Positions 1 to 11,723 of a DNA stretch of 64,000 nt are shown here, piece after piece. The stretch lies in NCBI GenBank assembly GCA_903813345.2, contig CAIIXF020000003.1, positions 19,294,931 through 19,358,930 of the forward strand, read 5' to 3'. The notes beneath the pieces are model-generated. The model did no database searches and was not told the DNA's origin. It saw only the letters and a program-made list of their open reading frames with translations. Origin of the DNA: Owenia fusiformis. Its lineage: Eukaryota; Annelida; Polychaeta; Sabellida; Oweniidae. A program made the translations under genes and the position numbers. Each line of letters starts with the position of its first letter. Position 1 is the first letter of the stretch.

Positions 1-586
1 GGTTCACTTTTGCCACCACCACAAATGTTGATATATTGTTATAGTTTCCAACTTTTTTATGGACATTGTTTGATGGTCAGTGTTCAGTATAACAAATAGC
101 AGGTGGTGACATTTTGCATGTTAATGCCTTTTTTGTCTCATAATGCTGCTAAGGCAACTATATAGATATTTTGTATTGTTCAAAATGAAGTAAAACAAAA
201 GATAAAAATGTGAAATGATAACTTTTTTTGAATCACCGAAATAATTTTTTGTTCATTAATGAAAACACAGAGTGAGATCCTGAAGGGCTGATATGAAAAA
301 GTCAGTATAATACTGAACATTATAAACAGGTTGAACCTTCAATTGAATTAAATATTCACATACTGTATCATGATGGTTCATACTATCTATCTATTAAAAA
401 TATGTTTTTGAAAAAATTTGGAATCTTTAAAAAATAGGATGTATCAAGAGTCTCAGTAGGCATTGGATGGATATGTTATTATATATGGTCGCTTTTTAAA
501 CAGGATCTTTCGATAGATGCGCATATTTCCCTCTGAATATTTCCTCTATCCAAAACTTCCCAGTACACATAACCTTTATACAGTAT
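1..586. other. 3' flank of the HEPN/RHIM/Death gene; no coding exon seen
   Basis: This stretch lies downstream of the stop codon of the minus-strand gene ending at 587, so it is presumably its 3' UTR and flank. Bases 1-140 resemble a dispersed repeat seen again near 20.04 kb and 38.03 kb, sharing the words gtggtgacat and ttgttatagt. I see no coding exon on either strand. Confidence 0.5.
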
Positions 587-3500
587 CTATGCCAGCAATA
601 CTTTTTCGGCTACATCTCTCATGTCAATTTCTTCCAGGATTGTAGCAAGTAAAGGTGTGTTGGCTTTTGATCCTAGTTTAGAATGCCAATCGTGTATTAA
701 CTTGTAGATTCTCTCATATTGTGTATTTGTATCTGCTTCAATATTATCCATCTGACCCTCTGTAAAATTGACTTCCTCATGTCTTCCAAATTCCCGCCAG
801 TTTTTACCAATATTTTTAGCACATATCTTCTTGTGTTTATGTCCAATTGGAGTATTGGCTGAAATATGAAATGATTATTTATTTAGACTGTTATATGTGG
901 TACAACTGTTTTTAACTACAACTGTATTCAATTTAATATTATTGAATTATATGTATTTATACCACCTTTTTCAAACTAGTATTTTCAGAGAAAAAAATAT
1001 ATAAATATCTTTCATTGATTATAACTATCTTTTAAACAAAAATAATGTTCAAAAACACATTTTGAGATCAAAGATGAGAATTTAGTGTTTGGTGAAATAT
1101 CAATATTTGTAGAACCAAAGACATTAGTACATCAGTATATCTTGCCACAGTACCTGTAACTGCAACATGGGCTGATCCTCCACCTGACCCAATGTTCATC
1201 TCGCAGTTGTCGCCAATCCTGCAGCTAGAAAGAGTCACTGGTCTTGGCTAAAATTAAAAAGCTAACATTGTATATGCAAGTTCTTATCTTTGTTTTTACA
1301 TAATCACTCTAGTTCCCACAACTTCTGCTTAGCTTTTTAATTATCTGGAAGTTGCAGCAACGTTGGCTAGTTAGTTAATTATCTGCTAGTTGCATCAACT
1401 TTGGCTAGTTAGTTAATTATCTGCAAGTTTCCACAACTTTGGCTAGTTTATTAATTATCTGCAAGGTGCAACAACTTTGTCTAGTTGGTTGATTATCTGC
1501 AAGTTGCAACAACTTTGGCTAGTTGGTTAATTATCTACAAGTTTCCACAACTTTGGCTAGTTGGTTATTTATCTGCAAGTTGCAACAACTTTGTCTAGTT
1601 GGTTATTTATCTGCAAGTTGCAACAACTTTGTCTAGTTGGTTAATTATCTGCAAGTTGCAACAACTTTGTCTAGTTGGTTATTTATCTGCAAGTTGCAAC
1701 AACTTTGTCTAGTTGGTTAATTATCTGCAAGTTGCAACAACTTTGTCTAGTTGGTTATTTATCTGCAAGTTGCAACAACTTTGTCTAGTTGGTTAATTAT
1801 CTGCAAGTTGCAACAACTTTGGCTAGTTGGTTGATTATCTGCAAGTTGCAACAACTTTGGCAAGTTTGTTGATTATCTACAAGTTGCCACAACTTGTGCT
1901 TACATAACCATCTACAAGTTTCTACAACTTTGGCTCGTTAGTTGATTATCTGCAAGTTGCAACAAATTGTGCTTACATAATCTTCTGCACGTTGCCACAA
2001 TTTGGGCTTAGTTAATATTTTTTATCTGCAAGTGGCAACAACCTTTGCTATAATCATCTGTATATTGCCACAATTTGGCTTAGTTGAAATTATCTGCAAG
2101 TTGCAACAACTTATGCTATAATCGTCTGTATATTGTCACAATTTGGCTTTGTTGAAATATGCAAGTTGCAACAACTTATGCTGCTTACATAATCATCGAT
2201 TTGTGATCAAATAGTGTAGGTTACCACACGTTTGCCACATCTGTTCCAAAATTATTTTTGATTACCTTTGTTTCATCATGATGAGTACTGAATTTAGCTG
2301 TTTGTTCCTTTGGGGCAGCTCCAACATCACCTAAGTCTGCAAATTAATTGAAATCTGACTTTTGTCTTTTACCTTAAAAATGTCAAAGGATTTGAGCGAA
2401 TTCAGGGATAAAAGTGTACATCTATTTATGATGTCGTATGATCTGTAAAATGAAGCCCTCTGATTGGTCAGTTCTTGTGCTGTGCCAATCTGTATTGCTA
2501 CTGAGATTGTCCCGTTGATCATCTCCATTGCAATACACAAAATATTGGTACGGAGGAGACAATCTCAGTAACAATACAGAGGATCACACGATAAAAACGT
2601 TATTGAATGATTTTAAGTGCAATACAGGATATATTGTCTTGATATTCTGTATTGGCACTCGACTTCGTCTCGTTCCAATACAGAATTTCTCGAGCAGAAT
2701 ATATCCTGTATTGCACTTCACATCATTTGATAACTTATAATATCATAGAGATAAGTTGAGAGTTACTTCCTGAAGAAGTGTCAAAATTTTACAATATTTC
2801 TGCTCATTATTTCATGATTAGATAATGTTTTCATTTTATCATTCAATAAGATTACGATCGTTAACATCAGGCAATTGGCATGCTTTTTGAAAGACATTGC
2901 TTCTAATATTTTACACTCCATCTTCTTTGTTGCACTTTTGTACTGCCTATGATGTGATTTTAACTTGATGAAAATTTAAGTTGAATTTACCTTTTTCCAA
3001 CTTAATTGCAGCGACATCTATATTTTCTGACTCCTCACTGATAGTCTCACATGTAGTTATTGGACTACATGTACGTTGTAATTCATCAAACTTTGAAGCA
3101 TGTTCAGCAGTCAAGGAATATAGTGTTGCGATATTCGAATCGTGTTCACCAAGTTTTAAATCATGTTCATCAAGTTTTGAATCATGTTCTCTCAGTTTCT
3201 GATCTACACATTCCTGTAGCTGAACTATCTTCTCATTCATCTCAGACATCTCTCCATCATTTTCTCTTATGGGTTGCCATGCATCAATGACTTCTTTAAT
3301 CATTTGGTTGTCTTCTAATTTCTTGAGGTTTTGAGGCATGAAGGTTAACTCTGTAAGGATAATAATTGTTCATATTCACTAGACCTACACCACTTTTGCT
3401 ACAAAAAAAACATTAGTGCTTTTGAGAAAATTTACATATTTTGATATTTTGATCGTTTAAATAGAAAATATAAACGTAATTATCAACGTAAGGAAGAAAT

Positions 3501-6500
3501 GGAATTAATGAACATGTGTAATGATAAATACGATCAAAAGTCTTTCTGGAAACAAATTGGTAAAATAGGCATATCTGAAAATAGGCAAAACAGTATTCCT
3601 ATGCAGGTTATCGACAGTGATGGTCAAATGTCAACCGATAAAAACACAATTTTGAACCAATGGGAAGTAGAGTTTCAGAAACTGTACAATCAAAAAGATA
3701 ATCCCAATTACAACTCTGAGTTTTTTCACTCTATTCAAACTGAGTACAACTCAATGAATACCGATGAGTCCAAGGACGTAAACCCTGATTTAAACAAAGA
3801 TATTTCTTTACAGGAGGTCATGTCAAGCATAAAAAATGCTAAACTGAGAAAAGCCGCTGGTTTTGATCGAATACCTGCTGAGGTTATAAAAAACCGGGCG
3901 TGTATGACATTACTTCATTTGATTATCGCATACTCATTCACTCACTCCATTGTTCCAGAACAATGGAACATGGGGATAATTAACCCAATTCCAAAATCTG
4001 GTAACAAAGAATGTCGAGTTCCTTTAAATAGCCGCGGAATAACCTTGATCTCGATACCTTGTAAGGTTTATTGCGACATTATAAACTCACGCTTGACTGA
4101 CTGGATTGAGAAAAATGGTAAACTTGTTGATGAACAAAACGGCTTTCGCAAGGAACGAAGCTGCCAGGACCATCTTTACTCATTATATTCTATTGTTCAT
4201 AACAGACAATTATCTAAACTGTCAACTTTTGTTTGTTTCGTAGATTTTTCTAAAGCCTTTGATAATATTAACAGACAATGTCTGTTTGTAAAATTGAATA
4301 GAATGGGCATTAAAGGTCGTATATATCATGCCATAGTCTCACTTTATGAAAATGTGCAATGTGCGGTGAGAATAAATGGTACTTTAACAAATTGGTTTCC
4401 CGTTTCAAAGGGTGTGAAACAAGGGTGTAAAATTTCACCGAGTCTTTTTTCAATATATATTAACTCTTTAGCCACTGAGATTAAAAATTTAGGGCTTGGT
4501 GTAAAATATGGTTTGAATGAAAATATTAGTTTACTCTTATATGCTGATGACATCGCTTTAATTGCTGCAAATGAGTTTGATCTTCAGACAATGTTAGATA
4601 AATTAAATGAATGGTGCAATAATTGGCGAATTCAAATCAATACTGAAAAAACCCAGGTTTTACATTTTCGCCCCAAAAATATTGTACAATCAAAATTTGT
4701 TTTTCTCTGTGGATTGAACACAATATCCTCTGTAAATGAATACCAATACCTAGGTTTGTATTTAGATGAGCACCTTACTTTTAAAAAGGCAATTGAAACA
4801 TTAGCAGCCTCTGCTAGCAGAGCTCTTGGAGTCATTATTGCTAAATTTTACCATAAGGGAGGTTTTACCTTTGATGTTTTCACAAAACTTTATAATTCAC
4901 TTGTTTTACCAATTATGACATATGGATCTGGTATTTGGGGAGATAAACCACGTGGACTGCTAAATAATGTTCAAAATAAGGCAGCCCGTTTCTTCCTAGG
5001 TGTTGGAAAGTACACACCAAATGATGCTGTAAATGGCGATATTGGATGGCCTTCATTTTATAGCGTTCAACTTAAGGAAACCTTTCGTCAGTGGTGTAGA
5101 CTTACAAATATGAATAATTCCCGTGTTACTAAAAAGATATTTACTTGGTCCAAAAATGTAAGAAAATCCTGGGAATACCAGGTCATTAAGATTTTTGATC
5201 AAAATGGCTTAACAGATTTCACTGATAAAGAATGTACACAAATCCATGGTACTAAGGCCAAGATTAAAAGTTTTCAAAAGAAACTTATCGATAAACATCA
5301 AATTGATTGGCATATAAACTTATGGAATGACAATAAAAACAAAGAAAATGGTAATAAACTTAGAAGTTATAGACTCCATAAATCTCGTTTTCATACCGAG
5401 GAATATGTTGAGATGTATTTACCTAGGATTTACAGACAAGCTCTGGCAAAACTTAGGTGTGGTGTATTACCTCTGAGGGTAGAAACTGGAAGATATAATC
5501 CCAAATTAGACCTTCATGACAGAATCTGTTTAATGTGTGATATGCAGGAAGTTGAAAATGAAATACACTTTCTAATAGATTGTCCATTGTATAATGATTT
5601 AAGATATGATGTTTTCACTTACATGTCATCATTGCATCCTTCTTTTGAAAATTCAACAAATTTAGCAAAATATTGTTTAATTATGTGTGATTGCAATGTT
5701 TACATGCTAGCAAAGCTAGTATATTGTATGTTTAAACGACGTAAATTATTTTTATTGTAAATTTTATTCAGTGTCTCATAAGTCGGCAACGGCTGGACGT
5801 GTACATATTATTCTTTTACCTCTACATGTGTATGTATATTTTAATTGTTTTTTTTTAGTGTAAATTGTATACGTGTGACACTTAAATAAACTATTTTAAA
5901 CTATTAATATGATTTGTAGAGATTTCTTTTGTTCTGTTTATCAAATGTTGCTTCTGGGTCCTTTCGTTATACTTTTTAGTTGTGGGAACTACTACTGTAT
6001 CATATTTTATTATAATTTCACAAAATGTTTATACTTTTACCTATCAAAATTTTCCTGACACTATATTTTTCCCACATGTCTCAGCAATTTACTATGTAAT
6101 TCAAGTAAGGTGGTTTTGGAAAGTATTTATCAATACATTCATACTGTAGTTTACTCACCACAGTTAACCAAGTTACAAAGTGTATCAATATGAAATTGTT
6201 ACTTACTTCTACCTTCCCACTTTTCAATATCTCTTACGATTTCATCTGCTTTAGCTCCATCTACAATCTGTTGTGTGAGCTTCTTCAGTACATGAAAGAA
6301 TGTTGATGTAGCTTCATCAGTGCACTTTATGAATTCATTATTGTTTGTGGTGTTCCTGAATTCAGCGAGTGTCTTTGCATAGCCAACTATGTTATATGTA
6401 TCTACATGGGGTACATTTATGAGAATATCTAAGTACACCTTTGGGTCATCAATCTCATTGAATGATTTTCCATTTTTCGTGTCATGTTCTGGTAGGAAGA

Positions 6501-7549
6501 AATGAGCATATGTGAAGGCATCAAAACGAAATTTTGATCCATGAACTGCTATCAAGTTTTTTATCTTTGCTTCACTTAAGTTGGTTTTCTTAAAATCCTT
6601 CTCTAAGGCTTTTCGAAGATTTTTTGCTGGTTTCACTGTTTGTATGTGTGGTGCATATTTCTTTAAGTTGTCCTCGAGCATTTTGATGACATACTGTCTC
6701 AGTGGGTCAACAACAAGACTCAGTGATCTTATCACGACAAGCTGCCTGCTCATGCATTCTGAAATCATAATATCCACTTTTATCAGTCATCATGTCTTCA
6801 TAAAGCATATGCATGTATTGAAAATGCATAATTGAATTCATCCTCAGCACATTTTAGGCCATTTTTGAAATTTCGCTGAAAACACAATTGCTCATAGCAC
6901 CAAAACATTTATCAGTTTAAAGGAATTCTGGGCGATAAAGATAACAAAATATTGCTTCTGGGACAAGATCAAACGACTTTTACATATTCTTTACCCTACC
7001 TATTTTGAAATTTAACAGACAACACAAGTTTACATACCATATTTCAGCAGATATCACAAAAAATCAAAAAATATTTTTTGATCAATAAAATCATGGATTA
7101 TAAAACCGGAAGTGTTTTCTCCCCGTCCGTGTGGAATATTTTAATTATTTCAAATTTTGCTGTAGATTCGATTTTAAATGCTTCTTAATGATCTTCAAAT
7201 CCTTACTATGATTTCTATTTGTAATGTTTTGACTTCCCCGCTTCATAAAAACAACATTATCACAATTTACTCAACTCGAAAATTCACTTCGGGTCTATTG
7301 TAATAAGGATGAGCTGAAAGTTGTGGTGAACACCTTTCAATTTTTCAACTTTTCAAGGTTCAATAGGTCGACCTGTGTGCTGAATTCGAAAATAGAATCA
7401 TCAGAGAAGGTTTTAAACCATGAAATCAACTCTAAAATTTTTTAGACCATTTTTTTATCTACCTAATTACTATATATTAAATTAAGTATCATAATCTTAC
7501 CTTCTTCATGTTGCCTGTTTTGGAAATTATTGCTTGAGTATGAAGCCAT
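587..7549 (-). CDS. HEPN-like / coiled-coil / RHIM-like / Death-domain protein, 6 exons, 465 aa
   Basis: Exons on the minus strand are 7549-7501, 6758-6207, 3350-2991, 2336-2266, 1247-1154 and 858-587. All junctions are GT-AG and the phases (1,1,1,0,1) join into one frame. The start ATG at 7549 (MASYSSNN) has an A at -3. Residues 17-200 are helical and resemble the DZIP3-type HEPN fold of invertebrate proteins; the usual R-N-x4-H active site is degenerate (EFRNTTNNNEF, no His), suggesting a non-catalytic domain. Residues 251-292 form clean heptads (KLREHDS, KLDEHDL, KLGEHDS) typical of a coiled coil. Residues 353-363 (CRIGDNCEMNI) match the RHIM core pattern. Residues 385-463 form a Death domain (conserved NW near its start, IHDW in the middle, L..ILEEI near the end). 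This is the architecture of a cytosolic signalling adaptor that oligomerises through three modules. A LINE and a minisatellite sit in its introns. An alternative donor at 6213 is possible. The HEPN call is the least certain part; the exon chain and Death domain are firm. Confidence 0.85.
1154..1247 (-). other. RHIM-like exon of the Death-domain gene
   Basis: This 94-bp exon encodes residues 345-375. Its core C-R-I-G-D-N-C-E-M aligns without gaps to the RHIM core of the RIPK family (V/I-Q-V/I-G-x-x-N-x-L/M). The Gly and the following D-N are kept, but the canonical Gln is Arg and the first hydrophobic position is Cys. It is followed by a Gly-rich linker and then directly by the Death-domain exon. 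It is homologous in length, phase and 3' end to the exon at 11.70-11.80 kb of the neighbouring connexin gene. Confidence 0.65.
1300..2195. repeat. 38-bp minisatellite, about 20 copies
   Basis: Tandem array with a measured period of 38 bp in its best-conserved part (for example starts at 1573 and 1611). Each unit holds the dyad GTTGCAACAAC followed by TTTGTCTAGTTGGTTA. Copies decay towards 1880-2190. It fills most of the intron just upstream of the RHIM-like exon. Confidence 0.9.
2489..2734. repeat. Two adjacent palindromic fold-back elements
   Basis: The first inverted repeat has 23-bp arms (2489-2511 and 2558-2580, one mismatch). The second spans 2599-2734 with about 37-bp outer arms, an inner arm pair around tctgtattgg/ccaatacaga and a GC-richer centre (cactcgacttcgtctcg). 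They lie in an intron of the HEPN/Death gene and belong with the hairpins near 40.1, 48.6 and 59.3 kb. Confidence 0.8.
3430..5900 (+). mobile_element. 5'-truncated non-LTR retrotransposon (LINE)
   Basis: The reading frame is open from about 3445 through a complete reverse transcriptase to the stop at 5758-5760, followed by an AT-rich 3' UTR with AATAAA near 5886. No endonuclease domain precedes the RT, so the copy is truncated at its 5' end, as is usual for target-primed insertions. It is inserted antisense in the intron between 6207 and 3350 of the HEPN/Death gene. A decayed relative lies at 42.12-42.79 kb on the minus strand. Confidence 0.9.
3499..5760 (+). CDS. LINE reverse transcriptase with C-terminal zinc-knuckle-like motif
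   Basis: 753 codons from the first Met without a stop or frameshift. Visible RT motifs are FVDFSKAFD, VKQGCKISPSLFSIY and the catalytic YADD at 4540-4551, in the order of non-LTR reverse transcriptases. The C-terminus carries C-x2-C ... H-x4-C (CLMCDMQEVENEIHFLIDC), as in jockey/CR1/L2-like elements. The upstream Lys/Arg-rich linker followed by FWKQIG is the usual join between endonuclease and RT, so the true ORF began further 5'. The intact frame suggests a young insertion. The exact clade cannot be assigned by eye. Confidence 0.92.
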   Translation: MELMNMCNDKYDQKSFWKQIGKIGISENRQNSIPMQVIDSDGQMSTDKNTILNQWEVEFQKLYNQKDNPNYNSEFFHSIQTEYNSMNTDESKDVNPDLNKDISLQEVMSSIKNAKLRKAAGFDRIPAEVIKNRACMTLLHLIIAYSFTHSIVPEQWNMGIINPIPKSGNKECRVPLNSRGITLISIPCKVYCDIINSRLTDWIEKNGKLVDEQNGFRKERSCQDHLYSLYSIVHNRQLSKLSTFVCFVDFSKAFDNINRQCLFVKLNRMGIKGRIYHAIVSLYENVQCAVRINGTLTNWFPVSKGVKQGCKISPSLFSIYINSLATEIKNLGLGVKYGLNENISLLLYADDIALIAANEFDLQTMLDKLNEWCNNWRIQINTEKTQVLHFRPKNIVQSKFVFLCGLNTISSVNEYQYLGLYLDEHLTFKKAIETLAASASRALGVIIAKFYHKGGFTFDVFTKLYNSLVLPIMTYGSGIWGDKPRGLLNNVQNKAARFFLGVGKYTPNDAVNGDIGWPSFYSVQLKETFRQWCRLTNMNNSRVTKKIFTWSKNVRKSWEYQVIKIFDQNGLTDFTDKECTQIHGTKAKIKSFQKKLIDKHQIDWHINLWNDNKNKENGNKLRSYRLHKSRFHTEEYVEMYLPRIYRQALAKLRCGVLPLRVETGRYNPKLDLHDRICLMCDMQEVENEIHFLIDCPLYNDLRYDVFTYMSSLHPSFENSTNLAKYCLIMCDCNVYMLAKLVYCMFKRRKLFLL

Positions 7550-8929
7550 TTCTTTCTATTGTTTCACTTGAATGAAACAATTAAAGTGTTTAAGTTATTT
7601 CGTATTAGTGCTGTGCTATCTTGGAACAACAATGAAGAATACGTCACGTGTTGGGAAGACCATGTCTAAAATTGTAAGAAACAAGGATCTCTATGATGAA
7701 TCAAATAGGGAATTTGATAGGTTGAATTTCAACTGGAAACCCCAATAATTATGAGTCATTTAGCAAAGTTTTAATCTGATTGAGTATGATTAAATTTTTA
7801 GATAATTCTTTACCTTGTTTGATGGTCCTTTGTTGATAAGTTATACTTTGTCGAAAGTTATCCAACCATTTAAATTATGTCTTCCTAACAATTCAATACT
7901 TTTTTAGCAAGAAACAATATGCACCACATAATGCTTATATTTACCAACAAGGAAGTGAAATATGATAATACTTAGGTACAGAAGCTTGTTAACAGAGGAT
8001 GCTGAGAGGTCACATAAATTAGTCTCCATAGCAACACATAACAGCAATTCTGTAACATAAACCTCATAGAAGTCCATTATTATACAATACTAACTGCCGT
8101 TGATGGAAATAATGCAAAATATTTTCCTTGTGATAATATCTTGTGTACTTAAATGTTTTTGACACAACAGGCCAAGCAAATATGTCATTAGACTTTTTTG
8201 CACTTATTTCTTGGAAATGTGGTAGTCACTTGTAAGATAAACAATAATATGCTTCTTTCCATTTTAAAGCATTTCATAGAAATTTAGATTTTGTGCAAAA
8301 GGCTTCTTATAGGCATTTAAAAGTATAAGCATTTAAACTCCTCTGTTTCTTGCATGCAGGAAAGTAGGGCTAACCAAAATCTCATTGCTAACCAACCCCG
8401 AGATATTTTGTCTATGACGTCATAATCATCTGACCTACCCTGAGTTATTTCATCTATGACATCATAATCATCTGACCAACCCTGAGATATCTCAGGGTGC
8501 TGTGCAATAATTGTCACACAATCTGTACCAATAATCTTACCAAATATTGTAGGGGTCACTAGGGGAACATTGTTGGGTGCAATTGAGATATATTTTCATT
8601 GGCCTCACAATGGCATAAAACATAGCGCAGAAGGTGTTGATACAGTCCATTTTATGCCTATATGAAAACATGCAATTTTGCTTAATTTTTCATCAAAATA
8701 GCCAGTCACCAGCAGAAAATCTCCAAAATAGCTTTGGCCAGCAATGAGTTGATGTTCTGTTTAAGAACCCCTATTTTTACTATTGAAAATGGATTCTAGC
8801 AATTCTGTCCTAAATGAATTTACTCATTGAGACTCAATCAACTTAGTTCTTCTTATAAAATAAGGATTTCGGCAAGGGTGTATTGCCTTAACATTCGGAT
8901 ATGATTAATTATAATTGATGACCTGCATG
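7550..8929. other. Upstream region of the HEPN/Death gene; no gene seen
   Basis: Non-coding stretch between the start of the Death-domain gene and the first dispersed repeat. The first few hundred bases above 7549 should contain the promoter, but I recognise no TATA box or other clear element. Bases 8400-8500 hold a short internal duplication around catctatgac/catcataatc that produces a spurious reading frame. Confidence 0.4.
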
Positions 8930-9560
8930 CAAAATGGTATGAATTTGTTATGAAAATCTTCTTTGTATATATATTCCATTTTTTTACCCAAACTCTCAGA
9001 GGCTGGGCGTGTGTGGGGTGGAAAAACAGAAATACTCATTAATCTTAGATCTGTCTGATTTATGACTTAATTATACTCAAATGAAAACTATTTTACAGCA
9101 GACAAATATTGTATTATTTTGCTAAAGTGTATGGCTGTATTATACTCAAATCAAAGATATTTAATTTTAGTGTAGATCACAATTATTGTATCATTTATCT
9201 TAATTGTGCTTTAGAAAATCTAAAACAGTGAGAATTCTCATTATGGAATGGAGACCTCTTTTTAAAGTATGGCTATGTTATGCTGAAATATTAAAGTGTC
9301 ATATTTTAGGTAAACATATATGAATAATTTTTTGTTTCTAGGGATTTGCTGTTTGCTACTCTGTGGAGTGGTCTTTAGCTAATTTTTATTGCCGAACAAA
9401 GCTTGGAAGGATATAGGGAACACCTCTGGCCGTACGTATGTACATATATATGTACATATATATGTACATCCCTCCGTCTGTCCAGACGATAACTCAAATA
9501 CCGTTGGCCCAATTTTGTCCATGTTTTGTCTAGTTATTTTCTCTTGACTGCCAATCAATT
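8930..9560 (+). repeat. Fragments of a dispersed repeat family (3' part then 5' part)
   Basis: Bases 8930-9390 match the 3' part of the repeat at 43.49-44.29 kb (shared words: attatactcaaat, aagtatggctat, gggatttgct). Bases 9395-9530 match its 5' part (gaacaaag, ggatatag, then cctccgtctgtcc and gataactcaaata). The two fragments abut head to tail. Confidence 0.65.
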
Positions 9561-10064
9561 TTGGTTCTACATATAACTTTTGTCACAATGATCATGCATT
9601 TTGAGGTTACAATACAGTTTTATCTCACTCACCCTGTAATATTTCATACTTAGATGAAGTTTTTTTACTGTGAGTCCACAGGCCACAGTTATGTTATAGG
9701 TTTTTTCAGTAATTAGTGTCTCCATTTCAATAAATTATGGGACAAAAACTCTGTTAGGATAAAAATTAGGCCAGGCGTTTAGGCTAAATAAGGTACTTCT
9801 ACCGTTGGACTTAATTTTCAGTTTTGTAAAAGTGACCGAAAAGGTTCTGTAAAATTTTTGTGAAGCTGTTTTTTTTATAGATTAACAATTTTCATCATAT
9901 AAATATTTTCATAAATAATAGCTTGCCAATCGCCTTACTGGCATTATAGGCTAAGCTGAGGCTGTTGGGGAGGCTAAATGACTTCTTCCTTTGGACTTCA
10001 AGTTTTCTATTTTGCCCATGTGTGCTTAGATAAGTTTTCATTCTTTAATACTTTGAGTCACCGG

Positions 10065-10262
10065 GTGGTGACATTTTGTCATTATTGAATATCTGGTTGA
10101 TCATATGTGACATTTTGTCATTATTGAATATCTGGTTGATCAAATGTGACACTTTGTCATTATTGAATATCTGGTTGATCAAATGTGACATTTTGTCATT
10201 ATTGAATATCTGGTTGATCAAATGTGACATTTTGTCATTATTGAATATCTGGTTGATCAAAT
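10065..10262. repeat. 39-bp minisatellite, 5 copies
   Basis: Five near-identical 39-bp units (for example acattttgtc at 10071 and again at 10110). Because 39 is a multiple of three, the array reads open in several frames on both strands without encoding a real protein. Confidence 0.95.
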
Positions 10263-11035
10263 GCCTAGATTGTCAGGTTTGTTTTCTGTCTAGAGATGCA
10301 GTGTGGTAATACGCATTATAGCCATTTATATCTCATTATTGGCACAAAAGATAGAGTCTTAATGAGTTATAAAGATAATATATTTGTCATAAAGCCAGAT
10401 CATATATAAAAGTATAAAATGCTAAAGATACGGTACAAAACAAAAACTGGTCCATAACTGCCACTTTTGAAAATGTGACTCAGCCATGTCAGGGATTTCA
10501 TTAGCACTTAGATAGCCCATGATATGATTGTGTTCACTAAAATCACCTGATGTTTTTCAGAATTTTTAAACTGTTTCTCTGAAGTAAATTATTACATGTA
10601 TTTCCAAAAGAATAGCATGATATTTTCATTCATTTTGCCTGTCAGAAATTCTTATGAAATCCCTACATGTGCAAGTGAACTTATACGATCAACTGGCCAT
10701 TTGGCAAACTAAACTACTTGTATAGTATCTACTAATGATTTGTCTACAATGATAATGATATGATATCATTTTATAATACTGTACTGTCCTTTTAAACTGT
10801 AACTATGCAATGTTATGCTTGTGGTACATGTAAATGCATACAGCATTAGAAGACATGTTACTTGAATAATATAAGTGAAAAATGTTCTAAAAACTATCTG
10901 TAGCCATTGTTTATAAACCCTGTAACATTTCTTCAGCTTTTAAAACCATGTTTGTCAGAATGTAAAGACCTCTATATACAATGAAGTTTTAACCTAGTTT
11001 TTGTCTGTCTGTCTAGGTTGTATGGTATAGTGGTT

Positions 11036-11149
11036 GCTTCAGATTCACCTCTTTCACCATTTCTTTAGGCATATTTTTGTTTCCTTGAAAATGTTCAAGA
11101 TAGTTCCAAATATTCCTTGCTCATTCAGGTGAATCCCCTGAAATATGAA
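11036..11149 (-). pseudogene. Possible decayed Death-domain exon downstream of the connexin-RHIM gene
   Basis: On the minus strand the acceptor ttcatatttcag (11149-11138) is identical over 12 bases to the acceptor of the Death-domain exon of the neighbouring gene (870-859). In the phase expected from the RHIM exon, translation gives a few residues, a TGA, and then a stretch starting ARNIWNYLEHF, which loosely parallels AKNIGKNWREF at the start of that Death domain. The rest does not align convincingly. This may be a relic, or chance resemblance. Confidence 0.3.
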
Positions 11150-11723
11150 TTACAAGTTAAGACAATGAAATAATCTACAGTCTTACACATCTGCCAACGA
11201 CAGCATGCTGAAATCACCCGTACAAATGATTGAAATGAATGCGCTGATTGTCTAAATTGAGGAATATCTTGAGACAGTGCCTTTTTGAATTATCATTGAC
11301 TGTTGGTAAAATTGGAATCTTGTATCAAAAATCATATGAACACTTTTTAGCATGGGCCTTTATAGATTTGACTCATTTTTATCACTCCATAGCTGCCTCA
11401 ATTCCCAGATACAGTAAAACCTGTCCTAGTTCAGATCTCATTCAAGTAAAAATCTGTCTATAAAGTGTTCATATCCTTTTTGATACAAGACGCCAATTTT
11501 CCCAACATAACAGTTCATGATAAATCAAACAGGCACTCCATAAAACCTGATGTAGTTCAGACCTCATTCAAGTAAAAATATGTCTATAGTAAACCTCATT
11601 TCAGGGAACATTCTCAATTGGCATCTGTATGAAACAGTTTAGTGAACACCAACCTACAGTGAACACTTTTGTGACTTTATAGGTGTTTTCAAAGCAAGTG
11701 TACCTGTTATTGCAACATAACTT

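Noticed and set aside
1300-2195. CRISPR-like array
   Set aside because: Units are directly adjacent without unique spacers and the genome is clearly eukaryotic; it is a minisatellite.
8317-8559. 80-codon minus-strand frame with repeated SDDYDVID
   Set aside because: Comes from a short local duplication; no domain, no splice sites and no link to neighbouring genes.
10045-10309. Open frames on both strands with 13-residue repeats (INQIFNNDKMSHL and its counterpart)
   Set aside because: They arise only from the 39-bp minisatellite, whose period is a multiple of three; no start context or splice support.
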